64,000 nucleotides of DNA, taken from NCBI GenBank assembly GCA_023416695.1, contig JAEZGY010000023.1, forward strand, positions 1-64,000, in the 5' to 3' direction. Positions 8,537 through 18,228 of the stretch are shown here, piece by piece. The notes beneath the pieces were generated by a model. The model did not search any database. It saw only the letters and a list, made by a program, of their open reading frames with translations, and was not told where the DNA came from. Position 1 is the first letter of the stretch. Each line of letters begins with the position of its first letter. The position numbers and the translations under genes were made by a program. The stretch comes from Bacillota bacterium. GTDB taxonomy: Bacteria > Bacillota > Clostridia > Lachnospirales > Lachnospiraceae.

Positions 8537-9883
8537 CTAGAGAGTGATGCTTTGACTATAGCACTGATTTCCATTCGTCACAAGGATTGTTATCCCCATA
8601 CCAGACTGAATCTGCTTAAAATATCCACAAAATCCATACTCACTATCCTCAAAACTCTGTGGGGTAAGCTCATAGCAGGTGTTCCCTATCTGAATATATA
8701 TCAAGGTCTCTTTACTACAATACTTAGAATTTATTTGCCCGGTTATACCGGTAAACTCATTCTCTGCCTTGCTGTTTATTGTCGTAACAAGATCGGTTTT
8801 CTCGGTACCTGTAAGTAACTGCCGCTCTGGGGCCAAGAAAATTGGTGCTATCTTCTGTAGTAATGGAAGATTTCTCTCTGCTATCTCCAGTATAACCGTA
8901 TCCGCCTTATAGGTATCCATTTTTCTCAAATCATAAGGAGTGCTTTTATCATAGATCGCTTTTCCATAAGCATCACTAAAAAATGGAATGAGGTTGTTGG
9001 CAAAAGAATCACGATACATAAGAAGACTACCGGATGCATTCTCATTGGAGCTCTCAATATAGGTCTGTTCTGTACTTCTGGTTCTGGTCAAATAGGTATA
9101 GGCTTGTGTTTTTTCATAATCTATTACACTCTCATTATTTCCATCCTCTGCATAAAGCATCTTATACAGATCCCCAGTCATAGTACGAGAGGTTTCCTTC
9201 TTGTAGGATAAGAAATCATCATGGTCCTTACCAAGGCTGTTTAGTACCTGATCATAGACTCTTCTTGCCCCTTCATTATTCCAGTGGGTATCAGTTTTAT
9301 AGTACAAGGTTTCCTCAGAATCCTTAAAAATTGGGAATACATCAATATAATTTACCTCTGCAAGCTGTTTCCTTAAAATTGTCCAGTTATTATTCTCTGA
9401 CACCTTAAGGAAACGATCTGGCATATAATCGTAAACAGAATTCTTGTTAGGTGCAACTAAAAACAGAAACTTCCCGCCCTTTTTCTCTACTTCCTCCTGT
9501 AACAGCGTAAGCATTCTTTGTATATTAAAAAGTCCACGGTCTGAGATAGTTTTAATGCCACAATAATCATTTACTGTTTCACGAAAATATAGATAATCCT
9601 CTTTACCAATGACTACATTCTCTACGGCGGATGTATGGAACCCTTTACTTAAAAAATCCCCATACAAATCTAGAAGAAGCTGTCGATTTCCCAAATGATT
9701 GGTTAGGTAATTTTCTATATCCTGAGAGATATCTGTATTTAATTGTCCATTTTGTATGATTGCTGGCGCCTTAACCTCTTTCTCATTGTCCATGGCACTA
9801 TTGCTAAAAAACATAGAAAGAAACAGGAAGAAACATCCTCCCACTGAAGCAATCAGATATATCGCGTAAGCTATTTTTTTCAT
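8537..9883 (-). CDS. DHHW/AlgX-like SGNH-fold protein (polysaccharide O-acyl transfer)
   Basis: Extracytoplasmic partner of the MBOAT protein encoded just upstream. The N-terminal anchor helix (about 4-25) is followed by a 420-residue external domain. The DHHW-type catalytic Asp-His pair is in KTDTHWNNEG (near 195-204) and the candidate nucleophile serine in YRDSF (near 293-297), matching AlgJ/AlgX-type acyltransferases. The ATG at 9883 is chosen over a GTG at 9889 because GAGGTG lies just upstream. It starts seven bases after the MBOAT stop. It probably transfers acetyl groups received from the MBOAT protein to a wall polymer or exopolysaccharide; the acceptor is unknown. Confidence 0.8.
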   Translation of the reverse strand: MKKIAYAIYLIASVGGCFFLFLSMFFSNSAMDNEKEVKAPAIIQNGQLNTDISQDIENYLTNHLGNRQLLLDLYGDFLSKGFHTSAVENVVIGKEDYLYFRETVNDYCGIKTISDRGLFNIQRMLTLLQEEVEKKGGKFLFLVAPNKNSVYDYMPDRFLKVSENNNWTILRKQLAEVNYIDVFPIFKDSEETLYYKTDTHWNNEGARRVYDQVLNSLGKDHDDFLSYKKETSRTMTGDLYKMLYAEDGNNESVIDYEKTQAYTYLTRTRSTEQTYIESSNENASGSLLMYRDSFANNLIPFFSDAYGKAIYDKSTPYDLRKMDTYKADTVILEIAERNLPLLQKIAPIFLAPERQLLTGTEKTDLVTTINSKAENEFTGITGQINSKYCSKETLIYIQIGNTCYELTPQSFEDSEYGFCGYFKQIQSGMGITILVTNGNQCYSQSITL

Positions 9884-9890
9884 ATGCACC

Positions 9891-11282
9891 TCAGAACCTA
9901 AAATATATAAATGGGTTATAGCCCCCTGCCACCAGTGTCATAATACTTAGAAGCAGACAGAAAAAGCTAAGAGGATAGGTAAATCCACCTAATACCGGCT
10001 GACGCTCTGTAAGTCTGGCTCCAACTTTTTTCCAGTTAAACATCCCTACAATTGCAATGATAAACAGCATGATATTATACGGTGTGCAGAACTGGGCAAT
10101 ATCTACTAAAGAGGCTGTCGTTACCGTAAAACCGGTAAACATGGAAGACAGAATCATGAAGGCTTGTAAAAGATTTTCACTCCTGAAAAAGACAAAGGCA
10201 CAGCTTATCACTAACATGGTATAAATCCAGCCCAAAGCAGTTCCCTTTATCTTTTTTAGTACCCAAAGGTAATCCTCCAGTATAAGGAAGGTTCCATGTA
10301 TCAATCCCCAGATAATGAAATTAAGGCTAGCCCCGTGCCACAGACCGGTACAGAAAAATACCACATATTTATTAACAATGGTTCTTCCCATCCCTTTCCG
10401 GTTTCCACCTAATGGAATATATAGATATTCCCGAAACCAAGAGCTCAGAGAAATATGCCATTTTCTCCAAAATTCTTTAATGCTTGTTGCCTCATACGGG
10501 TACTGGAAGTTCTCATGAAAGGTAAAGCCGCACATTTTTGCCATTCCAAGTGCCATGTCACTATAACCGCTAAAGTCATAGTAGATCTGCAGGCAATACA
10601 GAATTGCTGCTACCCAGCCAACCACAATATTAAAATTGTTGGCATCATACGCATATAAGGTATCTACCAGACTACTCATGGTGTTGGCAATAAGAACTTT
10701 TTTCGCTAGTCCAAAGGTAAACCGACGAAAACCCAAAGCGGCTGATTCCAGAGAGTGCTTCCGACTATGTAGCTGAGTTGCAAAATCAGCGTAACGGATA
10801 ATTGGCCCTGCTATCAACTGCGGGAAAAAGCTTATATATAAAATTAAATTACAATAATTTTTTTGTAGTAATGACTTATCACGATATACATCAATCAGAT
10901 ATGAAATCATCTGAAAGGTGTAAAAAGAAATACCTATAGGTAAAATAATCTTTGGTACAGGGATTCCAAACCCTAAATTATTAATACTAGTAAGGAGAAA
11001 TCCTGTGTACTTAAAAAACCCAAGAAAAAGAAGGTGAGTAACAACTCCGACAACCAAAAACATGCGCCCATGACTGCCAGTGGCTATTCCTCTTGCGATA
11101 AAGTAGTTGATAACACTAACAATCAATAACAATAATATATAATATGGTTCTCCACATCCATAGAATAAAAGGCTGGCAATTAGTAAAAGCATATTCTTTG
11201 CCTTTATTCCTGGTATAAGAAAATAAAGGCCTATAACAACCGGGAGAAAAAGGACCAAAAAAGTAATTGAGCTGAAAACCAT
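9891..11282 (-). CDS. MBOAT family O-acyltransferase (AlgI/DltB-like)
   Basis: Polytopic membrane acyltransferase, 463 residues and about ten helices, which moves acyl groups across the membrane. The family signatures are FFPQLIAGPIIRY (about 152-164), YDFSGYSDMALG (about 235-246), the FWRKWHISLSSWFREYLYIP block (about 271-290), and WHGASLNF with the presumed catalytic His316. The start has GAGAGG upstream at slightly long spacing. It sits between a lipoprotein gene and its DHHW partner on one strand. It is paralogous to the protein encoded at 22427-23809, with the same beginning (FSSI-x-FL) and the same GEP turn near residue 45. Confidence 0.88.
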   Translation of the reverse strand: MVFSSITFLVLFLPVVIGLYFLIPGIKAKNMLLLIASLLFYGCGEPYYILLLLIVSVINYFIARGIATGSHGRMFLVVGVVTHLLFLGFFKYTGFLLTSINNLGFGIPVPKIILPIGISFYTFQMISYLIDVYRDKSLLQKNYCNLILYISFFPQLIAGPIIRYADFATQLHSRKHSLESAALGFRRFTFGLAKKVLIANTMSSLVDTLYAYDANNFNIVVGWVAAILYCLQIYYDFSGYSDMALGMAKMCGFTFHENFQYPYEATSIKEFWRKWHISLSSWFREYLYIPLGGNRKGMGRTIVNKYVVFFCTGLWHGASLNFIIWGLIHGTFLILEDYLWVLKKIKGTALGWIYTMLVISCAFVFFRSENLLQAFMILSSMFTGFTVTTASLVDIAQFCTPYNIMLFIIAIVGMFNWKKVGARLTERQPVLGGFTYPLSFFCLLLSIMTLVAGGYNPFIYFRF

Positions 11283-11302
11283 AATGTTGCTACCTCTCTA
11301 AT

Positions 11303-11872
11303 TTACTCTGTGATTTGATAGATCTCGATCGCATCCACAGTTTTATCTTTTAAATAAAGTTCTATGCCATAGTTGTCGGTTTCATAAGAACAGGAAACTT
11401 CAGAGACATTTAGCTTATTACTATCAAACTTAGCCTTAACGTCCTCAACATTATCCCCAACCTTTATTCCTGACTGAATGGAGACTCCATCCGAAACTAT
11501 TTCTATTCCACTAATGTAATCCTTGTCCCCCTTTGGATAGGTAGTGATAACTATCTTATCATAGGTATAGACTTTATCATTACCATCATAAAGACAACTT
11601 TTGCTTTCTGAGAAGTCCTTACTTTCACCCAGAACTTTTATCACGTCGGCCATATCATCATTGAGGGAAATGATATGGTCGCCAATCTGTACCTGAGTTT
11701 CTGACAACTGCTTTTCACCAGTTTTCTTTTCATCTGGCTTGGTTGTTGCTTTATTCGTTGTTTCTACCTTGCTTTCAGATTCATCCTTTGATGAATTCTT
11801 GTCTGCATTCTTACAGGCTGCTAATAAGCTAAGCATGAAACCTATTATCAGAATATATCTTACTTTCTTCAT
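11303..11872 (-). CDS. Predicted lipoprotein of unknown function
   Basis: A signal sequence (MKKVRYILIIGFMLSLLAAC) ends in the lipobox LAAC, so the mature protein is anchored by Cys20. A Lys/Ser/Thr-rich linker of about 45 residues precedes a folded part containing two similar segments (QIGDHIISLNDDMADVIKVL and GIKVGDNVEDVKAKF), each a VGD-x5-D-V-x3-F/L pattern like that of small envelope repeats. The ATG at 11872 is chosen because AAGGAGA lies upstream; the frame stays open further back without a better start. It lies between the transglutaminase-like lipoprotein and the MBOAT gene, so a structural role in that export locus is likely but unproven. Confidence 0.65.
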   Translation of the reverse strand: MKKVRYILIIGFMLSLLAACKNADKNSSKDESESKVETTNKATTKPDEKKTGEKQLSETQVQIGDHIISLNDDMADVIKVLGESKDFSESKSCLYDGNDKVYTYDKIVITTYPKGDKDYISGIEIVSDGVSIQSGIKVGDNVEDVKAKFDSNKLNVSEVSCSYETDNYGIELYLKDKTVDAIEIYQITE

Positions 11873-11897
11873 GGTATTCTCCTTTATCTTTCTCATA

Positions 11898-12914
11898 TTA
11901 TGGAGTAGCAGGATACTTACTGGCATCCCATTCATAGCAGATATAATTGTCACCACTGGTATGATATCGATATTCTCTCATCTGACTGTCTGTCCATAAG
12001 AATCTCTCGGTTCCCCAACCCTCGGTGGTGTCAAAATGGTACCAGTTTCCTCCTATCTTCACTAAGTTCCAAAAATGAATATCTGGTGCTTCCTTGATCT
12101 CTATATTAACAAATCCGGCTCGTGTTAAAAGAGCTCTTGAAGCACTATAGAAGGCATAGCAATTTCCTTTCCGCTTAGTGAGGGCTGTAATGGCACCCTT
12201 CTTCCAGTTACTCATATCTGATGTCCCTCTGTAGCGGATTTGGCTAGTAACCCAAGTGTATATGGCATATGCTTTTTGTCTCTCAGACATGGAATCCTTA
12301 AGAATCTTAGTTAATATGTCATCACAAAGCTTATTCAGTTCCTCATTTCCAGTATCTTTTGTGTTAGTATCAGTAACTTTAACTTTATCTTTGCTCACGT
12401 ACTGATTACTGACATAGGCAACCCTATCCTTATACACAATCCGATACCAGTTTGTCTCTTTACACTGCCCGGTTACGGTAATACTGTCATTTATAGAAAG
12501 ACTGCCTAGTACATTCCCAATATTATCAGGTAAATCTCGTACTTTGACGGAATCAGTGGCATACATGGTAGCGGAAACCTTACTATAGGTATATGAACCC
12601 TCAGAAGTATCCGGCTTCGGTACTTTGGTGACTTCCGGAGTCTTAGTTGGCTCTGACGTCTTGGTAGCCTCTGGTGTCTTGGTAGCCTCTGGCGTCTTGG
12701 TAGCCTCTGGTGTCTTGGTAGCCTCTGGTGTCTTGGTTACCTCTGGCATCTTGGTTACCTCCGGCATCTTGGTTACCTCTGGTGTTTTAGTAGCCTCTGG
12801 CGTTTTGGTTGGCATTAAGCTTTGAATCGCAGCCTCCTCTTTCTTTCCACAACTACCTATAAAAAACATCATGATAACACATACAATCATAATGGAAGTT
12901 TTCTTAATTTTCAT
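11898..12914 (-). CDS. Lipoprotein with SH3b and transglutaminase-like domains
   Basis: Signal peptide with lipobox FIGSC (Cys22), then a low-complexity hexapeptide linker (35-102, units like PEATKT), a bacterial SH3 domain (about 110-175, with RDLPDNIGNVLGSL and the WYRIVYKDRVAYVSNQYV ending), and a transglutaminase-like/protease domain (about 190-320) with a complete triad: Cys252 in GNCYAF, His280 in HFWNL and Asp295 in HFDTT. Such enzymes act on wall peptides or surface proteins. It is the first gene of the first MBOAT/DHHW locus. A divergent response regulator gene begins about 185 bases away. The start has GAAGGTGG upstream. Confidence 0.82.
   Translation of the reverse strand: MKIKKTSIMIVCVIMMFFIGSCGKKEEAAIQSLMPTKTPEATKTPEVTKMPEVTKMPEVTKTPEATKTPEATKTPEATKTPEATKTSEPTKTPEVTKVPKPDTSEGSYTYSKVSATMYATDSVKVRDLPDNIGNVLGSLSINDSITVTGQCKETNWYRIVYKDRVAYVSNQYVSKDKVKVTDTNTKDTGNEELNKLCDDILTKILKDSMSERQKAYAIYTWVTSQIRYRGTSDMSNWKKGAITALTKRKGNCYAFYSASRALLTRAGFVNIEIKEAPDIHFWNLVKIGGNWYHFDTTEGWGTERFLWTDSQMREYRYHTSGDNYICYEWDASKYPATP
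12609..12812 (-). repeat. 18-bp tandem repeat encoding a Pro/Glu/Thr/Lys hexapeptide linker
   Basis: About ten near-identical 18-base units inside the lipoprotein gene encode PEATKT/PEVTKM-type hexapeptides. The unit is a multiple of three, so copy changes alter only linker length. The opposite strand also stays open across the array, which is a by-product of the repeat rather than a gene. Confidence 0.85.
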
Positions 12915-13099
12915 TCTGCTCCACCTTCTTTGAAGTCTCTTTTCCTTAAAATTTTACTTAATTCTACCACTTTGTGAATTTATTGTAAATAACTATGAGA
13001 CTTACTGTTAGCCCACAAAATTACAATCATACTAGCAAAATAATTATCTCAAATCTCAATATGATGCTATAATAGACCTAACAAACTGGAGGTGTGAAA

Positions 13100-13792
13100 A
13101 TGGAGAAATCAATCTTAATTGTAGAGGATGACAAAGAGCTAGCTACGATTACTTCTGATATGCTGACTAATTATGGGTATCAGGTAACTTGGGCAAAGGA
13201 TGGAGACACCGCTTATACCCTACTAACAGAACATACATACAAGCTTTTGCTATTAGACATAAACCTCCCAAAGGAAACAGGATTTGAACTCTGCAAGGAA
13301 ATTCGCAAAGTATCATCTGTACCTATTATTTTCGCCAGTGCAAGAACCAATGAAGATGATAAGATTATTGGTCTAGATATTGGAGGAGATGATTACTTAG
13401 CAAAGCCTTATTCCTTAAAAGAGCTTTTATCTCGCATTAATTCTCTTATGCGACGCACCTATGGCTTTAGTGAAGAAAGTCAATCTCTACAAGTGGGAGA
13501 TATTGAGATTCATCCTGATTCAAGAGTGGTAAAAAAGAAAGATAAAGTAATTTCCTTGTCTTTAAAAGAGTTCGATCTTCTGCTTTATTTGGCAAGAAAT
13601 AAAAATAAAGTCATCAAAAAGGAACACCTATTAAATGAAGTCTGGGGTGCTTTTAGTATGGTAGAGAACTCCACCGTTTCCGTACATATTAGATGGCTTC
13701 GTGAAAAACTAGAGGACGATCCTAATAACCCTGTACTACTAAAAACAATCTGGGGGATTGGATACTCCTTAGTAGATGGAGAGGACGTATGA
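13100..13792 (+). CDS. OmpR/PhoB-family response regulator
   Basis: A receiver domain (1-115) with acidic pocket EDD (9-11), phospho-acceptor Asp53 (LLLLDINLP), a switch serine in FASA and Lys in AKPYS. A winged-helix DNA-binding domain follows, with LSLKEFDLLLYLARN and the C-terminal TIWGIGYSL. The ATG at 13100 is used, with CTGGAGG seven bases upstream; the GTG at 13094 would sit on the ribosome binding site. A TATAAT at 13068-13073 is a likely -10 box with a weak -35. The gene overlaps the kinase gene by ATGA. Its product is the probable regulator of the FtsX-type ABC transporter downstream. Confidence 0.9.
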   Translation: MEKSILIVEDDKELATITSDMLTNYGYQVTWAKDGDTAYTLLTEHTYKLLLLDINLPKETGFELCKEIRKVSSVPIIFASARTNEDDKIIGLDIGGDDYLAKPYSLKELLSRINSLMRRTYGFSEESQSLQVGDIEIHPDSRVVKKKDKVISLSLKEFDLLLYLARNKNKVIKKEHLLNEVWGAFSMVENSTVSVHIRWLREKLEDDPNNPVLLKTIWGIGYSLVDGEDV

Positions 13793-14949
13793 AAAAGAAA
13801 ATCTTAGTTGTGATCACATGTTTTTTTTCACTTCTTACTCTATTACTTCTACTGTTCTGCTATTGGATTAATAACGGTAATACCGAGACGGACTATCGAG
13901 AACAAGTAGTAGCTCTAAATGAGATTGAACATTTAACAAAAGCTATAGGAGAAAACAATTCTCCAGTGGAAAAAGCAAAGCTTCATGAAGCTATTGAAGC
14001 TCTACAGCAAGATATATTAGACAGTTCTAAAGAGTGCAATATGAAACAGCAGACCACCTTTTTTTCCCTATTTTACGAACTCTGTATTCTCTTTCTATTA
14101 CTGATATTTGGCTATATCTATCGTGCAATTCTGCGTCCATTTGATAAACTAAAAAACTATGCTGGAGAAATTGCCAAAGGAAACTTTGATACTGCTCTTA
14201 ACTATGAGCGCAGCAATTATTTTGGTGAGTATACCTGGGCTTTTGACCATATGAGACGGGAAATTGTAAAGGCAAGAGCCTGTGAAAAAGAGGCTATTTT
14301 AAATAATAAGACTGTAATTGCTACACTATCACATGATATTAAGACACCAATAGCCTCCATTCGTGCCTATGCAGAGGGACTAGAGGCTAATTTAGATAAT
14401 TCTATAGAAAAAAGACAACGATATCTCACCACCATTATGACCAAATGTGATGAGGTTACGAAGTTGACGAACGACTTATTTCTACATTCGATATCTGATT
14501 TAGACAAACTAAAAATGGAATTTGAAGAGGTTGAGCTAGCAGACTTCTTACAAACCCATTTTAATGAAACAGTAAATCAGCTTACTCTAAATAAACCAAT
14601 CCCTATGAAAACCTTGATAGTAGACCAAAAGCGTCTAGAGCAGGCAATCGACAATCTTATAAACAATTCCAAAAAGTATGCCAATACTTCCATGAAGCTA
14701 TGGGCAACTATAGAGGAAACAACCTACTCCATTCATCTGCGTGACTATGGACAAGGAATCCCAAGTGAGGACATGCCATTTATTATGGATAAATTCTACC
14801 GTGGACGCAATGCAGGGGAACAGGAGGGTTCAGGTCTTGGACTATACATAGTGAACTATATTATGAAGCAACATGGAGGACAGCTAAGGCTTACCAATCA
14901 AAAAGATGGATTAGAAGCAATTCTAGTTCTTCCTTTATATAAAAATTAG
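13789..14949 (+). CDS. Sensor histidine kinase
   Basis: Membrane-bound kinase partner of the preceding regulator. TM1 (about 5-27), a short external segment of about 60 residues, TM2 (about 92-112), a HAMP region (about 113-165), then the HisKA domain with phospho-acceptor His182 in ATLSHDIKTPIASI. The HATPase domain has the N box (NLINNSKKYA), G1 (DYGQGI), F box and G2 (GSGLGLYIV). The small sensor loop suggests detection of an envelope-active compound or of the transporter itself, as in Bce-like systems, but this kinase is not of the loop-less BceS type. Confidence 0.9.
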   Translation: MKKKILVVITCFFSLLTLLLLLFCYWINNGNTETDYREQVVALNEIEHLTKAIGENNSPVEKAKLHEAIEALQQDILDSSKECNMKQQTTFFSLFYELCILFLLLIFGYIYRAILRPFDKLKNYAGEIAKGNFDTALNYERSNYFGEYTWAFDHMRREIVKARACEKEAILNNKTVIATLSHDIKTPIASIRAYAEGLEANLDNSIEKRQRYLTTIMTKCDEVTKLTNDLFLHSISDLDKLKMEFEEVELADFLQTHFNETVNQLTLNKPIPMKTLIVDQKRLEQAIDNLINNSKKYANTSMKLWATIEETTYSIHLRDYGQGIPSEDMPFIMDKFYRGRNAGEQEGSGLGLYIVNYIMKQHGGQLRLTNQKDGLEAILVLPLYKN

Positions 14950-14953
14950 AACC

Positions 14954-14987
14954 CTTAAAGATTTCTTAAACATTTACCTGTTATATT
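14954..14987 (+). promoter_or_regulatory. Direct-repeat operator and promoter for the FtsX-type ABC genes
   Basis: CTTAAA occurs at 14954-14959 and 14965-14970, exactly 11 bases apart as for an OmpR-type dimer on one face of the helix, followed by a TATATT -10 box at 14982-14987. No -35 box is needed if the regulator recruits polymerase. Nearly the same layout lies before the other ABC module at 36127-36159. Confidence 0.55.
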
Positions 14988-15026
14988 AGGTGATACAAAT
15001 AAGAATCATAGAAAGGACTACATGCA

Positions 15027-15788
15027 ATGAGTGAAACAATTCTAACCGCGCAAAGCCTATGTAAAAGCTTTGCAAACAATGGTAAGCAGAATCATGTGTT
15101 ATCTGAGATCAACTTAGAATTATATAAAGAGGACTTTACTGTTATTATGGGTGCTTCTGGCTCTGGAAAATCCACTCTTCTCTATTGCCTAAGTGGTATG
15201 GATCGTGCAACCTCTGGTACCATTACCTATAATGGCAAGGCTATTTCTATTTATAGTGACAAGGAACTCGCTTTGTTAAGAAGAGGCGAATTTGGTTTTG
15301 TCTTTCAGCAAATGCATTTAGTAAGTAATTTAACCTTACTGGAGAACGTTGCAGTACCTGGCTACCTAAAAAAGGGTGTTTCTGCTGCTAAGGTCAACAA
15401 AAGGGCGAACCTTCTTCTCGATAACTTTGGATTAATTGAGGTGAAAACAAGATTACCTAAGCAGACCTCTGGTGGAGAGCAACAACGAGCGGCTATCGCT
15501 AGAGCTCTAATCAGTGAACCTACTCTACTCTTTGCGGACGAACCAACAGGGGCTTTAAATCGAAAAAATGGAACCGATGTCTTAAACCTTTTAACTGACA
15601 TAAATAAACAAGGACAAAGCATCCTTATGGTTACCCATGATATTCGATGTGCACTTCGTGCAAATCGTCTTCTTTATCTTGAGGACGGAAACATCATTGG
15701 GGAACTGACACTTCCACCATACTCCCTAGAGGATACAAAAGCGCGAGAAGTTCAAATTACATCATGGCTATCCTCCATGGAATGGTAA
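15027..15788 (+). CDS. ABC transporter ATP-binding protein (LolD/MacB/BceA type)
   Basis: ATPase subunit of an FtsX-type exporter. Walker A GASGSGKST (about 43-51), Q loop in FVFQQMHLVSNLT, signature SGGEQQR, Walker B LLFADEPTGAL and switch His in MVTHDI. The LFADEPTGAL wording is typical of the LolD/BceA subgroup rather than of nutrient importers. At 253 residues it is full length. It starts after the direct-repeat promoter, with GAAAGGA upstream, and is followed after 13 bases by its permease. Confidence 0.92.
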   Translation: MSETILTAQSLCKSFANNGKQNHVLSEINLELYKEDFTVIMGASGSGKSTLLYCLSGMDRATSGTITYNGKAISIYSDKELALLRRGEFGFVFQQMHLVSNLTLLENVAVPGYLKKGVSAAKVNKRANLLLDNFGLIEVKTRLPKQTSGGEQQRAAIARALISEPTLLFADEPTGALNRKNGTDVLNLLTDINKQGQSILMVTHDIRCALRANRLLYLEDGNIIGELTLPPYSLEDTKAREVQITSWLSSMEW

Positions 15789-15801
15789 GGGGGGTGTCAC
15801 A

Positions 15802-18177
15802 GTGGAGATTATTACCTTACTAAAAGCAAATTTAACCCATAAAAAAGGAAGCTTTATAAGTATCCTAGTACTGATACTAATTATTGCAACCGTATTAACC
15901 TCTGTTTTAAGTATAAAAAATAATATGAACACCCGGGCTAAGGAAGCTCATAAAGCAATAGACACTGGTGATCTTGTTCTCTATATAGAAAACAAACAAC
16001 TCACCAAAGAGATGGTTGAAAAAGTCAGGGCTTGTAATACCGTGGCTAATCTACGAATAGAAAATGTCATGCATATACATTCTACTTATCTCAATGGAAA
16101 AGAATTATCCGTTAACATATTTATCCAAAGCTTTGATGCAGACAATTATCCCTATAAGTTATTTGATACAGACGGTACTCACTTCGTAAAAGAAAAAGTA
16201 CCCTTGAAAACCAATGAAGTTCTTTTACCTATCTCTATGAAAGATACCTATAACTGCAAGCAAGGAGATACTCTCAGCATAGACATCGGAACACAAAAAT
16301 TAGACCTACAAATAAAGGGCTATATTGAAGAACCAATGGCTGGCTCAGATGTAATGGGAATGAAAAATTTGGTAGTCAGTCAAACTCTATATAATAAGAT
16401 TCGAACGCTGTCTAATATTGAAACAAAACCGGTTAACAAATACATCTGGGATGGCAAGCTTGTCCATATCTTTGCAAATAAAGAGTACCTAAATAAATTA
16501 GATCAAGTAAGCAATGAAATTAACGATGCTAGTAATATTATAAGTCTATCCTTTACCTCCATGACAAAGGAACAGTCCATTAATTATACTCTATTAATCA
16601 CTAATATCATTTGCAGTGTACTTCAAGGCTTTGTAGCTATCTTATTTATTGTAGTTATACTAGTGCTTTCCAATACCATTAACAGTAGTATTGAGATGGA
16701 TTATGTCAATATAGGTATTCTAAAATCACAAGGCTTTACAAAAGCACAGATTCGACTCGTATTTCTGATTCAGTATCTGGTATCTGGTATCCTTGGAGTC
16801 CTGATTGGCATCCTACTCTCCATTCCTCTGGTAAAAATGCTTCGAAACTTATTTATCAACACCTCTGGACTCTTATTCTCAGGCAATATAGCCATAGGAA
16901 AGAGCGTCAGTTCCTTATTAGTAATCCTCTTACTATTGGCAATGTTCATTTTATTAAAAACACGAAAAGTGTCTAAAATCACCCCTTTGAATGCCATTTC
17001 TGGAGGGCTAGACGATGTGTACTTTAAAAATATACTAGAGGCTCCTGTAATGGGAAGATCCAAGTCATTTCTTAACCTAAAGCTGGCCTTGCGTCAGATG
17101 ACTACCAGTGTAGGCTGGTATATGGGAGCCTGCCTCATTATAGGACTGCTTTGCTCTTTCCTCTGTATGACAGCATCTTTTAAAGAGACTTTTACAGAAA
17201 AATACTACAATGATCTCTTTGGCATTGTTATGGGGGATGTCGAAGTTCAATATACAGATACTGTGGTAAATAAATCTGAGATAGAATCTACCATAGCCTC
17301 CATTACCCCTATTCAAAGTACGTTCCACTATGATTCCTTATACGCCTTATTAGATGGAGAGCCGACTCTCATGCAGGTGTTAAATAACACCTCCTATTTT
17401 ACCTCTATACTAGAAGGTAGAGCTCCAAAATACGACAATGAAATTGTCATTACCAACGTAGTCAGTAAACGAATTAACAAACATGTTGGAGAAACTGTTA
17501 TCCTCCAACATGAGAAGACGAAACAGGAATATATCATTTCAGGTATCTATGACAGCTGTGCTGAATTAGGGCGTTGTCTTGGTATAAGTCTCGAGGGTGT
17601 CTATCTACTGAAGGCAGACTATAAACCTCTAATGTTTCAATACTTTTTAGAGGACTCCTCAAAAGCTCAACAAGTCATTCAAGCAATCAATACTACCTAT
17701 TCTAGCACTGGTAATATCACGGCACAAAAGCCTCTCATTATGAATCAAAACTCCATCGACTCAATTATGATGAGTTCCAATGTAGTAATGCTCTGCATCT
17801 GCTTTATCTCATTACTGTTTGTTATTATTGTAATCTGTATGATCTGCAATAAAATGTTCTTAAAGGAGAGGCATTCACTGGGAATCTATAAGGCCTTTGG
17901 TTTCACCTCTAATAGTCTTAGATTCCAGTATTGCTTCCGTTTTTTATTTGCAGCTGGCATAGGTTGCATACTGGGAGCTATTGTATTTCTCCTCTTTGGA
18001 AACAAGATTGATGGTACTATGCTAAGTCTAGCAGGCATCACCTCCTTTGTGGCACCTGTTACATGGTTTAATCTAGGACTTCCAATCCTACTCATCTGTC
18101 TTACTGTATTTATCTCCTCCTTTGTCACCATGAGAAAGGTAAAAAAGGTGGACGTGAAAACACTTATTTGTGAATAG
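15802..18177 (+). CDS. FtsX/MacB-type ABC transporter permease
   Basis: A 791-residue permease with an N-terminal helix (about 15-40), a large external domain (about 45-245), a three-helix FtsX block (about 260-385), a further helix (about 430-450), a second external domain (about 455-640), and a final FtsX block (about 650-790). The repeat of 'LxSQGFTKAQIRLVF' and 'IYKAFGFTSNSLRF' coupling segments marks two FtsX units. The start is GTG at 15802, strongly supported by AAGGGGGGTG just upstream. With its ATPase and the upstream regulator-kinase pair it forms a detoxification or cell-wall stress module. Substrate unknown. Confidence 0.88.
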   Translation: MEIITLLKANLTHKKGSFISILVLILIIATVLTSVLSIKNNMNTRAKEAHKAIDTGDLVLYIENKQLTKEMVEKVRACNTVANLRIENVMHIHSTYLNGKELSVNIFIQSFDADNYPYKLFDTDGTHFVKEKVPLKTNEVLLPISMKDTYNCKQGDTLSIDIGTQKLDLQIKGYIEEPMAGSDVMGMKNLVVSQTLYNKIRTLSNIETKPVNKYIWDGKLVHIFANKEYLNKLDQVSNEINDASNIISLSFTSMTKEQSINYTLLITNIICSVLQGFVAILFIVVILVLSNTINSSIEMDYVNIGILKSQGFTKAQIRLVFLIQYLVSGILGVLIGILLSIPLVKMLRNLFINTSGLLFSGNIAIGKSVSSLLVILLLLAMFILLKTRKVSKITPLNAISGGLDDVYFKNILEAPVMGRSKSFLNLKLALRQMTTSVGWYMGACLIIGLLCSFLCMTASFKETFTEKYYNDLFGIVMGDVEVQYTDTVVNKSEIESTIASITPIQSTFHYDSLYALLDGEPTLMQVLNNTSYFTSILEGRAPKYDNEIVITNVVSKRINKHVGETVILQHEKTKQEYIISGIYDSCAELGRCLGISLEGVYLLKADYKPLMFQYFLEDSSKAQQVIQAINTTYSSTGNITAQKPLIMNQNSIDSIMMSSNVVMLCICFISLLFVIIVICMICNKMFLKERHSLGIYKAFGFTSNSLRFQYCFRFLFAAGIGCILGAIVFLLFGNKIDGTMLSLAGITSFVAPVTWFNLGLPILLICLTVFISSFVTMRKVKKVDVKTLICE

Positions 18178-18194
18178 TGAAATAAGTTCTATGG

Positions 18195-18228
18195 AGCCAT
18201 CCTACTCTTCTTGTAGGATGGCTTCTTC
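18195..18228. terminator. Bidirectional terminator inside the mutS2 3' end
   Basis: A perfect 11-base-pair stem (AGCCATCCTAC at 18195-18205 with its complement at 18213-18223, seven-base loop) separates the convergent ABC permease and mutS2 genes. The mutS2 stop codon lies inside the 5' arm, so the hairpin is partly protein-coding. Confidence 0.75.

Noticed and set aside
12625..12825. Plus-strand open frame of Val/Ser/Gly repeats
   Set aside because: It is the antisense reading of the 18-base tandem repeat in the transglutaminase lipoprotein gene.
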